This document shows, one piece after another, positions 51,260 through 59,879 of a stretch of 64,000 nt of DNA. The notes beneath the pieces were generated by a model. That model was given only the letters and a program-made list of their open reading frames with translations. It did not search any database and was not told where the DNA came from. The DNA comes from Latescibacteria bacterium UBA6620 (GTDB lineage: Bacteria; Latescibacterota; UBA2968), in NCBI GenBank assembly GCA_002433075.1, contig DJHM01000015.1, positions 60,757-124,756 on the forward strand, written 5' to 3'. Both the position numbers and the translations under genes were made by a program. Position 1 is the stretch's first letter, and each line of letters begins with the position of its first letter.

Positions 51260-52246
51260 TCAGCACATCGGATGATCCGCCGTCCACCGGTTATACGCAG
51301 GGATATTCTTGACCGCCAGCCGTGCCCGCGTCTCGTACCACGATTGCGCCCACGCGGCGGGATCGTGCAGTTCTGTTTCCGGATGCGCCCGGCTTCGAGC
51401 GACAAAGCCTGGAAAGACATCTCGCCCCGTCGACTGACCGATCGGGTTGTACCGAATGTCGAAGCTGACTCGAACGTCGTCGCTCATATTCGGAAGAGAG
51501 GAATGGCACGTTCTGCGGTTCAAGAAAAGAACGTCGCCAGGTTCCATCGGAACCACCTTCTCCGATGCCAGGTCCAGCATCGAATCCGGCACGTTCAACC
51601 CGGACACCCCCGGACAATGATGGAGCAGGCCATCCTTATGGCTGCGTGGGATGATCTTCAGACATCCGTTCTCGCACGTTGCTCGTGTAAGAGGAAACCA
51701 GACGGTCAGCATATTCGTCTCATCCGCCTCGGGCAACACGACTCCGTTATCCTGATGCCATGGCGTCACGCCTGCATCGAACCCACCCAGATAACCTGAG
51801 CGGGGGTCACGACGATTCTCAGGCAACACCGACTGCGGCGGTTTGATACGTATGTGTTGAACCGGGTTTGAAAAGATCTCGGGGCCGATCAGATCCTCCA
51901 CTGCGTCGAGCAGTTTCTCGTTGCTCAGGGCCCCGAACACCTCTGGCCCCACCCAGATCGGCGAATCTTCCCGCGTCCCCTTCTGAGGCAGCGAACAATC
52001 GAAATACTGAGACAACACCCGACCCGACTCGCGATAGGCCTGGGTCATCCGCTTCCCGAAGGGAAGATCCTCGTGTCGAGAGGTCATCTCACCAGAAGCT
52101 ACCAGATAGTCAAGCAGACGGTCGAGCACTTCACCGTACTCGTCCCAGACCGGTCGCAGGTCGGTCTCCCATTCGAACAGTTCTCGCACGAGCAGAAAAC
52201 CTTCTCGCTCGAAGTGCTCCAGATCTTCATCCGTCAGTCGATTCAT
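51260..52246 (-). CDS. phytanoyl-CoA dioxygenase (PhyH) family protein
   Basis: A 328-residue Fe(II)/2OG oxygenase. FEREGFLLVRELFEWETDLR opens the domain; H-x-D is seen in TPWHQDNGVVL; NGCLKIIPRSHKDGLLHH and GDVLFLNRRTCHSSLPNMSD give the distal His; VRVSFDIRYNPIGQSTG gives the 2OG Arg. I use ATG 52246, behind AAGGACGA, rather than 52330. Its start overlaps the 3' end of the upstream penicillin acylase gene by 20 nt, indicating coupling. An unusual 70-residue insertion precedes the core. Substrate unknown. Confidence 0.88.
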   Translation of the reverse strand: MNRLTDEDLEHFEREGFLLVRELFEWETDLRPVWDEYGEVLDRLLDYLVASGEMTSRHEDLPFGKRMTQAYRESGRVLSQYFDCSLPQKGTREDSPIWVGPEVFGALSNEKLLDAVEDLIGPEIFSNPVQHIRIKPPQSVLPENRRDPRSGYLGGFDAGVTPWHQDNGVVLPEADETNMLTVWFPLTRATCENGCLKIIPRSHKDGLLHHCPGVSGLNVPDSMLDLASEKVVPMEPGDVLFLNRRTCHSSLPNMSDDVRVSFDIRYNPIGQSTGRDVFPGFVARSRAHPETELHDPAAWAQSWYETRARLAVKNIPAYNRWTADHPMC

Positions 52247-54644
52247 TTCTCGTCCTTGTACGGCTGTCTCCGTCTCGGCCCCCGAGTCCGTTAACGGGGG
52301 AGAGCCGCTGAGTCGTCTCCGCTTTCTCACGGATCTCTTCCCAGTCCCACAGCTGGGGAATGAACTCTACATCTGCCCACAACTCGGCCTGGTCGGCAAA
52401 ATGAGGGCTAGCTGGATGACCCGAAGACCCCAGCGGGACGATCCACCTCGAGTTCCTCCAGTCCGACGGATCGTGGATGTATCGGTTGACCGACAAACCA
52501 CTGACCGTGTAGCGCTCCGGCAGGGAATAGCTTGCCGCCAGCGGCGTATCTCCATCGCCGTGAACACCGAGCGAGGGAGGATCGAGTGCGGCAGCTGCAT
52601 CCGGGAAGGTCTTCGACAGGGGATGGGAGGGACGGGTACGATGGACGCGGCCCCAGAACCAGCCATCTATATCCTCCCCGAGGCTGGCCTGTAGTCGTTC
52701 CAGTGCCTGCTCCAGGGCACGAAGCAACACGGACTCCCACGTTTCGCCCTCTGGTAACAAACGGTCATCCTCGCGCTGGAGCCCGAGCGTAATCTCCAGA
52801 GCCACCAGCCGAACGTGCGTGTCCGCACCGGCTTCGCCCGAGAGCATCCGATCGCCTTCGCCTCCAAACAGGTGGCGAACCAGCCGTTCAATCAGCTGAG
52901 ACCTCGTCTCGCTGTAGATCGTCGGCGCCACGTGATCCCTGTCCATCCTGCAGTCCCAGCTGCGCAGATAGGACAACGCCTTCTGAAGACGAACATCCTC
53001 CACATCGACTTCAATCAGGCGTTCGACCAGAGCACGCGCGGGCGTCGACTGACGTTCTCCGTGAATGGCCCCCATCTCCTCCACCGTCGCTGAGCCATTG
53101 GGGATCCGCTCTAGGCGACGCTGGATGCGCCGTGCCCGAAACTCCGGTGTGAAGGACACCCCGACGTAGTAGGGGTAGTCGCTCGGTGCAACACGTTGGT
53201 TACAAGTAATCACATACCCGATTTCTGGATCGAGCGAGCGGGGCAGTTCCTCCTGGGGGATGTAGCCCTGCCATTCGTGCCGGCCGTCCCATCCCGGGAC
53301 CGCCCGCCAGCCGTTGGCCTCATCCCGGACCGGAATCCGACCCTCGTGTAGATATCCGAACGTGCCTTCCACGTCGCCCACAGCATAGTTGTTGACTCGA
53401 TCGTTCCAGTTCGAAAAAGCCGAATGGAGTTCCTCAACGCTCCTCGAGGCCATCGCATCACGCGCCGCGTCCACCCACGGGGTCCCCTCGATCAATCCTG
53501 GGTCGGAGATCGCAACGCCCGTCCCTCGAGCAGGATCGCCCGCAACGACAGGACCGTGATGCGTGATCGTCACCTCCACATCGACCGGGTCCCCGTTTCG
53601 TACCTCCAGGCGTTCATTGAGAACCTGCGCCCCTCGCCAACCGTCCTCGAACGCATACCAACGCTGGTCGCCGTCATCCCGGAACCGCTCGAGAAAAAGA
53701 TCCTGGGTGTCCGCACTTCCGTAGGTCATTCCCCACGCCACGTACTCGTTGTGACAAAAGTGGAGCGCCCCAGGCATCCCCGGAACCGAATGCCCGATCA
53801 CCGTGAAGTCTGGACAACTCAGGTGGACCTGATAGTACACGCTCGGCGTGTCGAGAGCGCGATGCGAATCTCCCGCCACCAGGGGCTTGCCGGAAACGGT
53901 ACGATCTCCCGAGATCGACCAGGCGTTCGATCCCGCCTCCACCTCTTTGAGGCGATCGATCTCCTCCAGCGAGCGCGAGAGTGCATCCAGGCCTTCCAGC
54001 CTCGCTCCCGCGTATTCTTCACCCGGTGGTACCGTTACCAGATGACCGTCGGGATACCCGTTCAACAGTCGAGCAAGCGCGGGCGCCGCGTCCAGGTGGC
54101 CGGTTAGCCGGGTACGGAGGAGTTTGGGTTCGAACGTGCCCAGAAGCGTGTTCCGCATTTTGTAGACCGTGAGGCAGTGCCAGTTCTCCCACGGCTCGGG
54201 TTCGCACTCCAGCAGCGTGTATTCGATCGGAAACGAGTCCGTCGACTGGATGAAAGCATTGACCCCCGCAGTGTAAGCATCCACCATCGCACGGGCGACC
54301 TGACTGCAAGCTTCGTAGTCGAGCTTCGCTGTTCGGCCCATCCCTGCCGCGCGCATCAGTCGATCCTGGTCGACCCCGGATTCGCCCACCCACTCCGCCC
54401 AGCGCCCCAACGCACGATGGCGGTCGTAGTCCATATGCCAAAGTCGGTCCTGCGCCGTCACAAAACCCTGGGCGACGAACAGATCGTTTTCATTCTCCGC
54501 CTGAATGTGGGGAATCCCCCACGGATCACGATGGACCGTTACGTCCGCCTGTAACGCATCCATCAGCATCGCCGACGTCAGGTCCGGGAGTGCGGATTTC
54601 AGTTGGTCTTCAGTCACGAACATTCGAAACTGGCTTCCCCGCAT
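52227..54644 (-). CDS. penicillin acylase-family Ntn hydrolase
   Basis: An 805-residue N-terminal-nucleophile amidohydrolase (penicillin G/AHL/cephalosporin acylase family). The autocatalytic cleavage site with its nucleophile Ser is visible as EAGSNAWSISGDRTVSGKPL, preceded by the alpha chain with DPWGIPHIQAENENDLFVAQ and LWHMDYDRHRALGRWAE. VPGMPGALHFCHNEYVAWGM and the C-terminal TPLAASYSLPERYTVSG agree. Family members are usually exported, but there is no signal peptide here, so the protein would be cytoplasmic. Start at ATG 54644 or 54623 cannot be separated. Substrate class: acylated amines, penicillins, or homoserine lactones. Confidence 0.9.
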   Translation of the reverse strand: MRGSQFRMFVTEDQLKSALPDLTSAMLMDALQADVTVHRDPWGIPHIQAENENDLFVAQGFVTAQDRLWHMDYDRHRALGRWAEWVGESGVDQDRLMRAAGMGRTAKLDYEACSQVARAMVDAYTAGVNAFIQSTDSFPIEYTLLECEPEPWENWHCLTVYKMRNTLLGTFEPKLLRTRLTGHLDAAPALARLLNGYPDGHLVTVPPGEEYAGARLEGLDALSRSLEEIDRLKEVEAGSNAWSISGDRTVSGKPLVAGDSHRALDTPSVYYQVHLSCPDFTVIGHSVPGMPGALHFCHNEYVAWGMTYGSADTQDLFLERFRDDGDQRWYAFEDGWRGAQVLNERLEVRNGDPVDVEVTITHHGPVVAGDPARGTGVAISDPGLIEGTPWVDAARDAMASRSVEELHSAFSNWNDRVNNYAVGDVEGTFGYLHEGRIPVRDEANGWRAVPGWDGRHEWQGYIPQEELPRSLDPEIGYVITCNQRVAPSDYPYYVGVSFTPEFRARRIQRRLERIPNGSATVEEMGAIHGERQSTPARALVERLIEVDVEDVRLQKALSYLRSWDCRMDRDHVAPTIYSETRSQLIERLVRHLFGGEGDRMLSGEAGADTHVRLVALEITLGLQREDDRLLPEGETWESVLLRALEQALERLQASLGEDIDGWFWGRVHRTRPSHPLSKTFPDAAAALDPPSLGVHGDGDTPLAASYSLPERYTVSGLSVNRYIHDPSDWRNSRWIVPLGSSGHPASPHFADQAELWADVEFIPQLWDWEEIREKAETTQRLSPVNGLGGRDGDSRTRTRNESTDG

Positions 54645-54690
54645 AGTGGTCGAGGGTAAGGCGTATCGCGGTCAGATGAGCTTCCACAGG

Positions 54691-55399
54691 CTAATCGAGT
54701 GGCCACGCGGTCGATGGGGTTTCGCAGAGGACCACGTGGTCCGCACTCTCGTAGTAGGCATAGGCGGACCAACCTTGGTCTTTCCACTTCGGATTGATGC
54801 CGTAAAGCCCTTCCGAAATCGGAAGGTCCAGACCTGCGTCCGTGTTCTCATCTCCGTCCACCGGGCCGATAGACTTGATCGCATCCACCAGGATTCCCCC
54901 CAGAAGCCGACCCTCACGTTGCACCTCGTAGATGTAGAATCCAGTGGCCTCGTAATCTTCGTGCAGGTCGAAGAAGAGATCGAATTGCCGACCGGCGATG
55001 AACCGTCTCAGAAGTACGGATTCGGCAACCTCGTCGTCCGACATCGCCCGATTGATGTCTTTCCCGCTGGCATTCTCTCGAGTCCCTACTGCATAGCCCG
55101 ATGGATTCACACACGGAAGCACAAAGAAGAAGAACCGATCCAGGTAGGCTTTAATCGGCCCTTCTTATGAACTGTAGAAGGGCCTCCACTCCCGCAGGCT
55201 CATCTCCGTGCACGCCCCCGGTCATCAGCACACTCTGTCGACCCGAAAAACGATGCCCGATCTTCGCCCCCAGAAGGGGCAAGCCCCCGGCTTCCCCAAG
55301 TGCACCCACACTCACAAAGTCGGAGTTGCCACCAAGAAGTCGCCTGGCCACGACATCGAAATCATAGCCCTGGGCGGATTTTTCTGCCGTCCCCAACAA
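54691..55399 (-). pseudogene. M14-like zinc carboxypeptidase, frameshifted
   Basis: Two frames join to form a small M14-like peptidase or succinylglutamate-desuccinylase relative. It starts at TTG 55399, preceded by AGGAGG, and reads VLMTGGVHGDEPAGVEALLQ, with H-x-x-E metal ligands. A shift near 55130-55150 (AGAAGGGCCGATTAAAG) leads to the other frame: LDRFFFFVLPCVNPSGYAVG, TRENASGKDINR, FDLFFDLHEDYEATGFY (third His). It ends at 54691 after VVLCETPSTAWPLD. All metal-site motifs are intact apart from the frame break, so a base-calling error or a recent mutation is likely. Confidence 0.72.
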
Positions 55400-55530
55400 G
55401 AACCTCCTCGGTCAATCTCGACCGGTTGCCTGCAATGGACCCTGGTTTGTGGAAAAACCCGTGTCCCGGCTGGCGGGAAAGATACGGAGACGTCCCCACA
55501 ACTCCAAAGTGGCGGATTCGGGAGGCCTTC

Positions 55531-55570
55531 TGGCTCCCAATTGTGGCCCCGGGTCCACAAGTGGGAGCCA
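55531..55570. repeat. long 16-bp hairpin in non-coding spacer
   Basis: TGGCTCCCAATTGTGG (55531-55546) and CCACAAGTGGGAGCCA (55555-55570) form an almost perfect 16-bp stem with one mismatch and an 8-nt loop CCCCGGGT. It lies in the 180-nt spacer between two pseudogenes. It has no T-tract. It may be a leftover of a small mobile or REP element. Confidence 0.6.
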
Positions 55571-55582
55571 GAACAGAACGGC

Positions 55583-56383
55583 TCAGAGCCGCCGGTGGAT
55601 CACGATCGACCAAAAGTCCACGCTCGCATCGAACACGGCCTTGAACAGATCCACGTACTCGCTCGTCCCCACATCCAGCCCTTTGATTTTGCGTTCTACG
55701 ATCCTCGGTTTATACACAGGCGCTTCAACCGGCCCCTCCAGCTTCAGTCCCCCGACGAAAGCCGCCACCGTCTCCATCGGTCGAATCGTCCCCGACAGCG
55801 CGACTCGCTGGAATTCGCCGGACAATCGAGTCAGCCGCTCGACGGCCGTCATCAGATGGACACCGCGCTTCGAATCGAACACACCGTGGACTTTGTCCAA
55901 CAGAACCGACTTCACCCGCGTCAGAATCGAGCACCCACCCTTCGAGCTCAACATCAGGTTCAGACTTTCGGGCGTCGTGATGAGGATCTCAGGTGGCTCC
56001 CGTAGCATCCGTCGACGGTCGGACTGCGGCGTGTCCCCGCTTCGAGTGAGCACCCGAAGGTCCGGAAATATTTCTCCCGCTTCCTCGAACTGAGTACGCA
56101 GCTGTTCCAGAGGTTCCAGCAGGTTGCGCTGGATATCGTTGTTCAGGGCCTTCAGAGGTGAGATGTAGACCACGCTCGTGAATCCGCACGGCACCTCCCC
56201 TGTTACAAGCTGATTGATCGCCCACAGGAACGAAGCCATAGTCTTTCCACTTCCCGTCGGGGCCGTGATCAGTACGTGGTCGCCGGCTGCGATTCGGGGC
56301 TAGGCCTGTCGTTGCACGTCTGTGGGTTCCCCCATTCGCTCGGAAAACCACTTGGCGATTAGAGGATGAAACAGATCCAGCAC
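55583..56383 (-). pseudogene. Lhr-type DEAD/DEAH helicase fragment
   Basis: N-terminal part of a large Lhr-type ATP-dependent helicase. From GTG 56383 it reads LDLFHPLIAKWFSERMGEPT, then TAG at 56300-56302 exactly where the conserved Trp should be (VQRQA / PRIAAGDHVLITAPTGSGKT, Walker A). RF2-type blocks such as VVYISPLKALNNDIQRNL, ILITTPESLNLML and FQRVALSGTIRPMETVAAFV follow. The Walker B box reads LLDKVHG instead of DEVH. The protein stops after about 270 residues, whereas intact Lhr exceeds 800 residues. It is a truncated, inactive relic. Confidence 0.85.
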
Positions 56384-56452
56384 GCTGCCTTCTGTCTGTT
56401 GAACGTCTGTCAATTCACCGTCCTCGATTGGCTGTCCACCATCGACTCTCGA

Positions 56453-57358
56453 TCACAATACCAGCCAGACGCCGCCGACGCATAGGAACACGCCGGTCGT
56501 GATCCGCATCGTCACCCGTTCCTTCAGGAACAAGACCGCCAGCACCATTGCGAAAACCGGAGCCACAGCGGCCAGCACAGCCGTCTTGGCCGGGCCGATC
56601 ATATCGATCGCCATCAGGAAGAAGTAGGACCCCAGCCCCATCCCGATCAGACCTGTCATCGCAACAATCGAGATCGTCGTCCTGGAAGCTTCGACAGGGC
56701 CGGCCCCTACCACGCGATACGCCGCGAACAGAAACAAGGCCACTACCGGCATCCGCACGCTGTTGGCTTCGATAGGCGTCAGCTGTTCGATCGCAGGCTT
56801 GATCATCACCGTGCTCAGCCCCCACAGAACGGCCGCAGTCAGGGATAGGACAATCCCGAGCCATAGACGTCCGCCACCCGTCTCTTGTTTCTCGAGCCTC
56901 GACTTGAGGGAGAGACAGATGACCCCACCCACCACCAGGAAGCATCCCACTACGAAGCGACCGGGGAAAGGTTGGCCGAGAAGAACGTGCTCGAAGACGA
57001 GCGTCGTCAGTGGAACGATGCCCACCAGGGCCATCGACCTCGAGATCCCGATTTCCCGGATCGACCACAGATACAACGTGTCCCCCATCGTCACGCCGAT
57101 CACGACCGATCCGATCAGGAGCGCCCATTCCTTGCCGCTCAACAATCCGTAGACCGCCACCGTACTCGTCAATGCCAGAGCGATCCAGAAGCATACACCC
57201 GCTGCCGCACACCGAATTGCGTTCATCAGGACGGGCGGGACCTTGTAGGACTGGGTACGTGTGAGGACGCCGCTGACCGCCCAGATCAACGCGCAGAAAA
57301 GACCGATCCACTCGCCGGCCGAAATCTCCAACCTGTCAGCCTCCCTCGCAGAAGGCAC
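56453..57358 (-). CDS. EamA/DMT-superfamily transporter
   Basis: A 301-residue inner-membrane protein with ten helices in two EamA repeats. Repeat one runs from GLFCALIWAVSGVLTR through EWALLIGSVVIGVTMGDTLY and LVGIVPLTTLVFEHVLLGQP; repeat two from VLSLTAAVLWGLSTVMIKPA through MTGLIGMGLGSYFFLMAIDM and VLAAVAPVFAMVLAVLFLKE. It is an export or uptake carrier of metabolites, substrate unknown. Its start overlaps the end of the M20 peptidase gene by 23 nt, so they are coupled. Confidence 0.88.
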   Translation of the reverse strand: MPSAREADRLEISAGEWIGLFCALIWAVSGVLTRTQSYKVPPVLMNAIRCAAAGVCFWIALALTSTVAVYGLLSGKEWALLIGSVVIGVTMGDTLYLWSIREIGISRSMALVGIVPLTTLVFEHVLLGQPFPGRFVVGCFLVVGGVICLSLKSRLEKQETGGGRLWLGIVLSLTAAVLWGLSTVMIKPAIEQLTPIEANSVRMPVVALFLFAAYRVVGAGPVEASRTTISIVAMTGLIGMGLGSYFFLMAIDMIGPAKTAVLAAVAPVFAMVLAVLFLKERVTMRITTGVFLCVGGVWLVL

Positions 57359-58511
57359 AGGCGGTCATCGCGTAGACTTCGGCCACTCTGACCAGCTCGT
57401 CGACCGACACCCACTCACCGATCGTGTGGGCTCCGTGCGCGTCCGGTCCGTGCGTGATCGCCGGAATGCCGGTGTGCGCCAGGAACACATTTCCGTCATC
57501 CAGAAACGGCTTTTCGCCAACCGGCAGTTCGTGACCTGTCGACGCCGCGTGGGCGATCTGAAACGCCTCCACCACGGCTTCTTCTTCCCCGATCGAAAAG
57601 GCTTCACCCTGCCGGGTAGACGTAACCGACACCTCGACCCCGAAGGAGCGCGCGGCATCCTCCACCACGGCCTCGACCTCGCCGATCGCCTCATCGCCCA
57701 TCCCGGAAACCGTCCAGCGACGTGTGCCCGCCAGTTGGGCCTCGACGGGCGCCTGATTGTAGATCTCTCCCGCGTGGAGCTGGCCGACGAACACCGTCTC
57801 GATCCCTGGCCCGGGGCTTCGCGTTTTCAGATCCTCGGCCAGATCGTAGAGCCGGTCCGTGATCCGAGCCGCCGCCGCCACCACGTTCGGAAGATCTGTG
57901 GGCCGAAGAACCTCGTGCACCGGATTGCCCGGTCGCGACACGCTGATCCTGAAGATGCCCATCCCGCGTCCCCGCAGAGGAAGGACGTTCGCGAGGTACT
58001 CAGGAAGCAACACCGCATCACCCACGTAACCGTCACGAATCAGCGCCTTTAGCTGGCGCTTGTCTCCCCAAGGACCCTCGTGATGGTCGTGAGCAGTCAT
58101 CAGAATGCGGCCACCGCCAAGACATCCCGTATCCCGAAGCACGCACATCGCCTCCACGAAAGCCGCCACCCCGCCCTTCATGTCCGAAGCGCCCGAGCCA
58201 CGCAGAATACCGTCCTCCACCGACGGCTCGACGAAGGGCAGATGCACAGTGTCCAGATGCCCGTTGAATTGGAGCGTCCTCCCTTCCTTTCCCGAGTCCA
58301 GATGGGTCACCACCGCAGGCGCTTCCGGCCAGTCTGCTACCACCCGCTCGACCTCGAACCCTTCGGCGGTGAGCAGGGCCGCGAATCGATCGGCCACCGC
58401 ACCCGCTTCCCGTGTTGGACTGGGGACACCCACCAGTGCTACGGCCCGCTCGACGAGCCGATCGCGATCGATGCCGTCCCGAATCCTACTTGTCGTCGTT
58501 TTTGATAACAT
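57336..58511 (-). CDS. M20-family metallopeptidase/deacetylase
   Basis: A 391-residue dinuclear zinc hydrolase of the ArgE/DapE/peptidase T clan. Motifs: TLQFNGHLDTVHLPFV (His, Asp), GILRGSGASDMKGGVAAFVE (bridging Asp, DMKGG), LMTAHDHHEGPWG in place of the usual DEE/GxxE motif, NPVHEV, and IPAITHGPDAHGAHTIGEWV with the last His. Altered DHHEG replaces the DEE-type general base region. Start at ATG 58511 with GAGGTGACT upstream. Followed by an EamA transporter in an overlapping arrangement, suggesting export of its product. Confidence 0.82.
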   Translation of the reverse strand: MLSKTTTSRIRDGIDRDRLVERAVALVGVPSPTREAGAVADRFAALLTAEGFEVERVVADWPEAPAVVTHLDSGKEGRTLQFNGHLDTVHLPFVEPSVEDGILRGSGASDMKGGVAAFVEAMCVLRDTGCLGGGRILMTAHDHHEGPWGDKRQLKALIRDGYVGDAVLLPEYLANVLPLRGRGMGIFRISVSRPGNPVHEVLRPTDLPNVVAAAARITDRLYDLAEDLKTRSPGPGIETVFVGQLHAGEIYNQAPVEAQLAGTRRWTVSGMGDEAIGEVEAVVEDAARSFGVEVSVTSTRQGEAFSIGEEEAVVEAFQIAHAASTGHELPVGEKPFLDDGNVFLAHTGIPAITHGPDAHGAHTIGEWVSVDELVRVAEVYAMTACAFCEGG

Positions 58512-58537
58512 AGTCACCTCGGTTTCACGGTGCACGT

Positions 58538-58566
58538 TTGTCCGGGTCTTTGAATCACCCTATCAT
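58538..58566 (+). promoter_or_regulatory. candidate sigma-70-type promoter before fliL-like gene
   Basis: TTGTCC and TATCAT are separated by exactly 17 nt (58538-58543 and 58561-58566), matching four and five of six consensus bases. The start point would be only a few bases before ATG 58576, giving an almost leaderless message, which lowers confidence. Confidence 0.35.
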
Positions 58567-58575
58567 ATAAGGACT

Positions 58576-59121
58576 ATGGCTGACGATGAAGAACTTCTCG
58601 ACGACGACGAGGAAGAGGGCGAACTAAACTGGGTCGCCATCATCATCGCGGCGGTGCTCGCACTGGCGTTGATTGGCGGCCTGATTTGGTATTTCGTCCT
58701 TCGCGAAGAGCCCGTAGAGGGCGAAAAGGAGCCCGACTACATCTCCCCCGAGTCGCTCGTCGAGGAAGAAATCTACCTCGATATGCCCGAGCTCTTCATC
58801 AACCCGATCGACAGTCGGGGCCGTTTCTTCCTCATCCTCAAATTCGACATCGCGTTCAACAATCGTTCTCTCGTCTTTGACGAAATGATTCTCAAACCGT
58901 GGAACTTGGCCAAAACCAAGAATATGATCATCGACGTCTACGGCGAATACACGAGGGAAGAACTCAGAACCCCCAAAGTCAAAGAGGAAACGCGTCAGCG
59001 TCTCCTCGATGAATTCAACACAATGCTGGGATGGGAATACGACGCCGTCCTCGAAGAACTCGGTCAGCTCGAACTCCCACCGATCAAGGCGCTCTACTAC
59101 GCCAAATACATCCTGCAATAG
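58576..59121 (+). CDS. FliL-like membrane protein
   Basis: A 181-residue protein with an acidic N-terminus (DDEELLDDDEEEGELN), one membrane helix (WVAIIIAAVLALALIGGLIW, residues 19-38) and a periplasmic FliL-like domain (FFLILKFDIAFNNRSLVFDE, then RQRLLDEFNTMLG). FliL normally attends the flagellar stator, but no flagellar genes are present in the window, so it may serve another motor or be an unrelated membrane protein with the fold. ATG 58576 follows AAGGACT. Confidence 0.65.
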   Translation: MADDEELLDDDEEEGELNWVAIIIAAVLALALIGGLIWYFVLREEPVEGEKEPDYISPESLVEEEIYLDMPELFINPIDSRGRFFLILKFDIAFNNRSLVFDEMILKPWNLAKTKNMIIDVYGEYTREELRTPKVKEETRQRLLDEFNTMLGWEYDAVLEELGQLELPPIKALYYAKYILQ

Positions 59122-59122
59122 G

Positions 59123-59869
59123 TCACTCCGATGACCCAAGGAGCTGAATCACTTCGGCGGTGGCGTCCATCGGATGTGCGCCCGCGGGAACCACGAATCT
59201 GAACCGCCCCGGGTCGATCTCTTCCTTTCGAATTTCAGTAAAGCGCTGGGCGATGACGGGACTTCCTTCCCCATCCAGCAGCGTCGACGAATGTAACAAC
59301 CCGTCCGCCGTTCCCACCCTGAGTTCCACACGATCCACCCGAGTCGGCAGCTGCGCCGTCAACAGGTTCGGTAAAGGTGTGGCTGTGAAGATCTGGATCG
59401 CAGCCACTGTGTCGGACCCCACGTGCCGGATCGACTCCCATTCCACGCCACGGAACGGCCTGAGTGGATCGAACTGATCCAGGTCCGCTTCAATGTCGAC
59501 CGATCGATACACTCGACTAAGATTGATTCGCGTGACCGCGTTCTCGGTCACATCGTGCATCCAGAGGTAGCTCCCATCCGACACGACAACTTCTTTCGCG
59601 TCCTCCGTCACCTGCTTCTCGATGCGCATCAGGTTGGGCAGGCGGAAGAAGCCCGTTCCTCGAACCTCCACGCTTTGGTCCCCCAACGTTACTACGGTTC
59701 TGATGTCCGCAGCACAGGATCTGACCAGTTCGCTCCGCTCCTGGAGCATCACCATCACGGAATCGGTGGCCGTATCGGTCGTGGTCTGCCCTTCGTCGTC
59801 CGTGGCTGTGGCACCTGGTACCTGACAGAGCCATAGACAGAATGACATTACCCACATCATCATTTTCAC
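59123..59869 (-). CDS. LolA-like outer-membrane lipoprotein carrier protein
   Basis: A 248-residue exported protein with a signal peptide (MMMWVMSFCLWLCQVPGATA) and a LolA/LppM-type beta domain: VRGTGFFRLPNLMRIEKQVT, VVVSDGSYLWMHDVTENAVT and VDRVELRVGTADGLLHSSTL. It likely binds lipid or lipoprotein in the periplasm. The gene is convergent with the fliL-like gene (1 nt apart) and divergent from trmY with only 10 nt between start codons. Confidence 0.72.
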   Translation of the reverse strand: MKMMMWVMSFCLWLCQVPGATATDDEGQTTTDTATDSVMVMLQERSELVRSCAADIRTVVTLGDQSVEVRGTGFFRLPNLMRIEKQVTEDAKEVVVSDGSYLWMHDVTENAVTRINLSRVYRSVDIEADLDQFDPLRPFRGVEWESIRHVGSDTVAAIQIFTATPLPNLLTAQLPTRVDRVELRVGTADGLLHSSTLLDGEGSPVIAQRFTEIRKEEIDPGRFRFVVPAGAHPMDATAEVIQLLGSSE

Positions 59870-59879
59870 GAGCTAACCC

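Noticed and set aside
52227..52246. start of PhyH gene at 52330
   Set aside because: It would place the start well inside the acylase gene with an unconserved leader; ATG 52246 has a good ribosome-binding site and the usual N-terminus.
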